Under the pieces are notes generated by a model. It ran no database searches. It saw nothing but the letters and a program-made list of their open reading frames with translations, and was not told the origin of the DNA. A stretch of 5,614 nt of DNA from Acholeplasmataceae bacterium UBA2284 (GTDB lineage: Bacteria > Bacillota_I > Bacilli_A > Acholeplasmatales > Acholeplasmataceae), in contig DDWO01000013.1 in the NCBI GenBank assembly GCA_002345705.1, forward strand, positions 1-5,614. The letters run 5' to 3'. Shown in pieces: positions 3,439 to 5,614 of the stretch; positions within the stretch are counted from its first letter, which is position 1; the number at the start of each line of letters is the position of its first letter. The translations under genes were made by a program, and so were the position numbers.

Positions 3439-5614
3439 AAGGTTTCAACAATTGCGTAATCATTATCTTTAACAATGACTAAGCTTGTGCTGACGTAATT
3501 GATAATATTCGATACACGTTGAGGTGGCACTGCAATAAATAATTGAATACTTAAGCTATTATAAAACTTCATCATTGCATCAATTCTGGATTCATCCATA
3601 TTATTGAATGCTTCATCGAATAAAACGATACAACCAGAGTCGATACGTCTATTTTTCGTTAGAAGCTGTTGGAAGGATGCAGCGATAACGATATAGAATG
3701 GTACTTGGGTTTCCCCACCACTCTTTTCCTTAGAAACCTTAGAGAAGTAGGATTTATTCCCATTCTTATTGGTAACTTCAATATCGTAGCTCATATAGTT
3801 TCTATAGTCTAAGAACTTATAGGTAAGCATATCATACTCAGGATCATTGGAAGCAATCTTATCAAACAATTCCATTAGAATTTGTTCATTCTTCTTTGTT
3901 AACCCTTCAGTGAATAACGTATGCTTATGGATTGCATCTGTACCCATAATGATTTCATAGTAAAGCTTATAATCTGGATTATCACTTGCCTTATAGATCA
4001 ACTGATAGGAGTCAGATCCGAATGTCTTATCCGTTAATGCAAAGTTAAGCTCTGAAATTTGCTGCTGAGCATTTTCAATACTTGCTCTAAGCTTACCAAC
4101 AAATTCTTCCTTAAAGCCTATTTCTGAATTTCTACGTAATTCTGATGCTTCATTTTCATAACGAACTAAATTATTATTTCTAATCATTTGTGCTTCTTGT
4201 TCGAAATAAATTAAATGATCGATTTGAGGAGCTGCACCAAAATGGAATGTTAGAATATAGAATTTCATTTGGTTCACTAAATCAGCTTCAGCTTTAATGA
4301 CTTGGCTATTGAGTGATACTGTAGATTGTGCTAAGTATTGACTAATCGCATCATGGTCATGCTTATGTCTCATCTTCAGTGCATAAAATTGTGTATTTGC
4401 AAGACTTAATTTTTCTGGATGCTTTTGAGCCAGCACGCGTTGTGCAATCGTAAATTCGTCTAGTTTTCCCTTGATTTCTTCAATATAATCAAGAATTCTT
4501 TGTCTTTCATCACGATTCGTCGCGATTTCTCCAACAAGCTTATCAGAGTCAAATCGAAGTTGTCTACGACTTACTTTCGCCTTTTCAATTTGTTCTTCAA
4601 GCTTAGCAAGATTTTTATCCTTGCCAAGTGATAAAATTTGTTCTTCGATTTGTGTATATTCTTTTCTAGTTTGCTTAATTAAATCAAAGTATCTTATTTG
4701 ACCTTGGTGTACAAGCTGATTACTCTTACTTTGAGATAGAAGTTTCATAATCTTATCGTTTTTATCGGATAGATCATAAATCTTATTCATTTTCGCTTCT
4801 AGAGCGCTTAAATTTCTTTCTTCCATAGTGAGTTGCATTGTAGTGGCTTGCTTCCCTATAAACGGAACCTCATAGGTTCTAGGGTTGATTTGACGTGCTG
4901 TATGGTTAGAGTAAGTCATACAGCTTGGAGTAATTGATCTATTATAGTTTTTTAGGTCATGAACGTTTTCTACACAAAATGTATTGTTTAGTAACATATT
5001 GACATAATATCTGGCATACGTATGTTCACTAGATACCTTATCAGCTAAAGTACCTGGAGTTAGTTGCTCATAGGCAGTTAATTTTTGTGTATTAACTAGA
5101 CCTACACCATAAATCTTTTGTTCAACCTTAACTTGCTCATAAATATCAAGTGCGTCATTAAAATAGCTTGGATCAACAATGATATCAAAGCGTTGTGTGT
5201 TCAAAAATCCTTCAACAGCATTTCTCCAGCGTTCATCAGAAATTTCAATTAATTCACATAATGGTCTTACTCGAACTTCTTTTTGATAGTGACTTGATAA
5301 TCCTTCATTTAAAGCATTGATTAGATTTTCAACATAGAATGGATAGGTTTTTACATGACGTTTAAGTTGGTTAATTCTATTTTGAGATATTCTAATTTGC
5401 TCAGATAATTCTCTTTTATCAGTTTCAGTTCTTTCTTTTTCTGCAAAATAAGCCTGTGAGTAGGATTGAACTTCAGTATTTAAATTGGATAAATTTTCAG
5501 ATAATTCGGATGCCGATAGGCTATCTTCATTGGATTGAAAATAGGAAACGAAAGCTTTCATTGCCTGATTTGGCAATAGATTGGTTAATTCCTTAATCGT
5601 ATTAAATTCCTTTA
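3411..5614 (-). CDS. jetC: JetC/MksB-like SMC ATPase (Wadjet family), 5' end outside window
   Basis: The frame is open to the right edge, so this is the C-terminal 733 residues and the stop is at 3411-3413. A TTG at 5576 could be mistaken for a start, but the coding frame continues upstream of it. Counting residue 1 at 5576, the order is coiled coil (about 11-75), hinge-like globular domain (about 76-245, including PLCELIEISDERW and ITPSCMTYS), second coiled coil (about 248-540), and C-terminal ATPase head. The head has the ABC signature SGGETQ (619-624; bases 3705-3722) and Walker B CIVLFDE with D654 and catalytic E655 (bases 3612-3617), followed by AFNNMD and FIAVPPQR. This head pattern matches SbcC/MukB-like Walker B proteins of the JetC type. 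The Walker A would be in the missing N-terminal part. JetC is the DNA loop-extruding motor of Wadjet, acting with JetA (kleisin), JetB (KITE) and the nuclease JetD against circular plasmids. No JetD gene follows it. An MksB lacking an anti-plasmid nuclease is the main alternative. Confidence 0.85.
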   Translation of the reverse strand, partial: KEFNTIKELTNLLPNQAMKAFVSYFQSNEDSLSASELSENLSNLNTEVQSYSQAYFAEKERTETDKRELSEQIRISQNRINQLKRHVKTYPFYVENLINALNEGLSSHYQKEVRVRPLCELIEISDERWRNAVEGFLNTQRFDIIVDPSYFNDALDIYEQVKVEQKIYGVGLVNTQKLTAYEQLTPGTLADKVSSEHTYARYYVNMLLNNTFCVENVHDLKNYNRSITPSCMTYSNHTARQINPRTYEVPFIGKQATTMQLTMEERNLSALEAKMNKIYDLSDKNDKIMKLLSQSKSNQLVHQGQIRYFDLIKQTRKEYTQIEEQILSLGKDKNLAKLEEQIEKAKVSRRQLRFDSDKLVGEIATNRDERQRILDYIEEIKGKLDEFTIAQRVLAQKHPEKLSLANTQFYALKMRHKHDHDAISQYLAQSTVSLNSQVIKAEADLVNQMKFYILTFHFGAAPQIDHLIYFEQEAQMIRNNNLVRYENEASELRRNSEIGFKEEFVGKLRASIENAQQQISELNFALTDKTFGSDSYQLIYKASDNPDYKLYYEIIMGTDAIHKHTLFTEGLTKKNEQILMELFDKIASNDPEYDMLTYKFLDYRNYMSYDIEVTNKNGNKSYFSKVSKEKSGGETQVPFYIVIAASFQQLLTKNRRIDSGCIVLFDEAFNNMDESRIDAMMKFYNSLSIQLFIAVPPQRVSNIINYVSTSLVIVKDNDYAIVETFKDERQIRV

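Noticed and set aside
5574..5576. TTG at 5576 as the start of the SMC-like protein
   Set aside because: The same frame stays open with sensible coding sequence to the window edge, and the protein would lack the N-terminal Walker A half. The gene is cut by the window, not started here.
2034..5614. pepC as a replacement effector (peptidase) of the Wadjet-like system
   Set aside because: The protein is a standard intact PepC with the normal C-terminal tail and no added domain. A hairpin separates the two genes, so chance adjacency is the simpler explanation.
1..5614. CRISPR array, insertion sequence or tRNA-linked integration repeats
   Set aside because: I found no regularly spaced repeats, transposase-like frames, or duplicated tRNA 3' ends elsewhere in the window.

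Overview
The window is AT-rich bacterial DNA. TGA is read as a stop and TGG codes Trp, so this is not the Mycoplasma code. Shine-Dalgarno sites are strong (GGAGG type) and the tRNA genes encode their own CCA ends. These traits, together with a VTC-domain/DUF4956 pair and a PepC-type aminopeptidase, point to a low-GC Firmicute. My tentative placement is near Erysipelotrichia or a related class, but this is an impression from style and gene content.

Layout. (1) Positions 2-174, minus strand: two tRNA genes, Arg(CCG) then Ser(GGA), under an excellent promoter at 194-222. (2) Positions 175-455: an intergenic stretch with divergent promoters, one for the tRNAs and one (extended -10 at 377-385) for the next operon. 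(3) Positions 456-1857, plus strand: two overlapping, translationally coupled genes. One is a VTC/CYTH-type polyphosphate polymerase-like tunnel enzyme; the other is a four-helix DUF4956 membrane protein. (4) Positions 1865-1888: a bidirectional terminator shared by that operon and the convergent tRNA-Pro(GGG) gene (1898-1974, minus). (5) Positions 2034-3359, minus: a complete cysteine aminopeptidase of the PepC/bleomycin hydrolase family, ending in a UUCG-loop terminator. (6) Positions 3411-5614, minus: the C-terminal 733 residues of an SMC-like ATPase of the JetC/MksB family, running off the right edge.

How the parts relate. The VTC and DUF4956 proteins probably work as one membrane-associated unit, by inference a split version of the catalytic-plus-membrane arrangement of the yeast VTC polyphosphate complex. 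JetC is the motor subunit of Wadjet/MksBEF systems, which defend against plasmids by DNA loop extrusion and cleavage. Its kleisin and KITE partners (JetA, JetB) would be expected to the right of the window. The nuclease JetD does not follow jetC here, because pepC does; whether JetD exists upstream is the main open question. pepC looks like an unrelated housekeeping gene downstream of the system.
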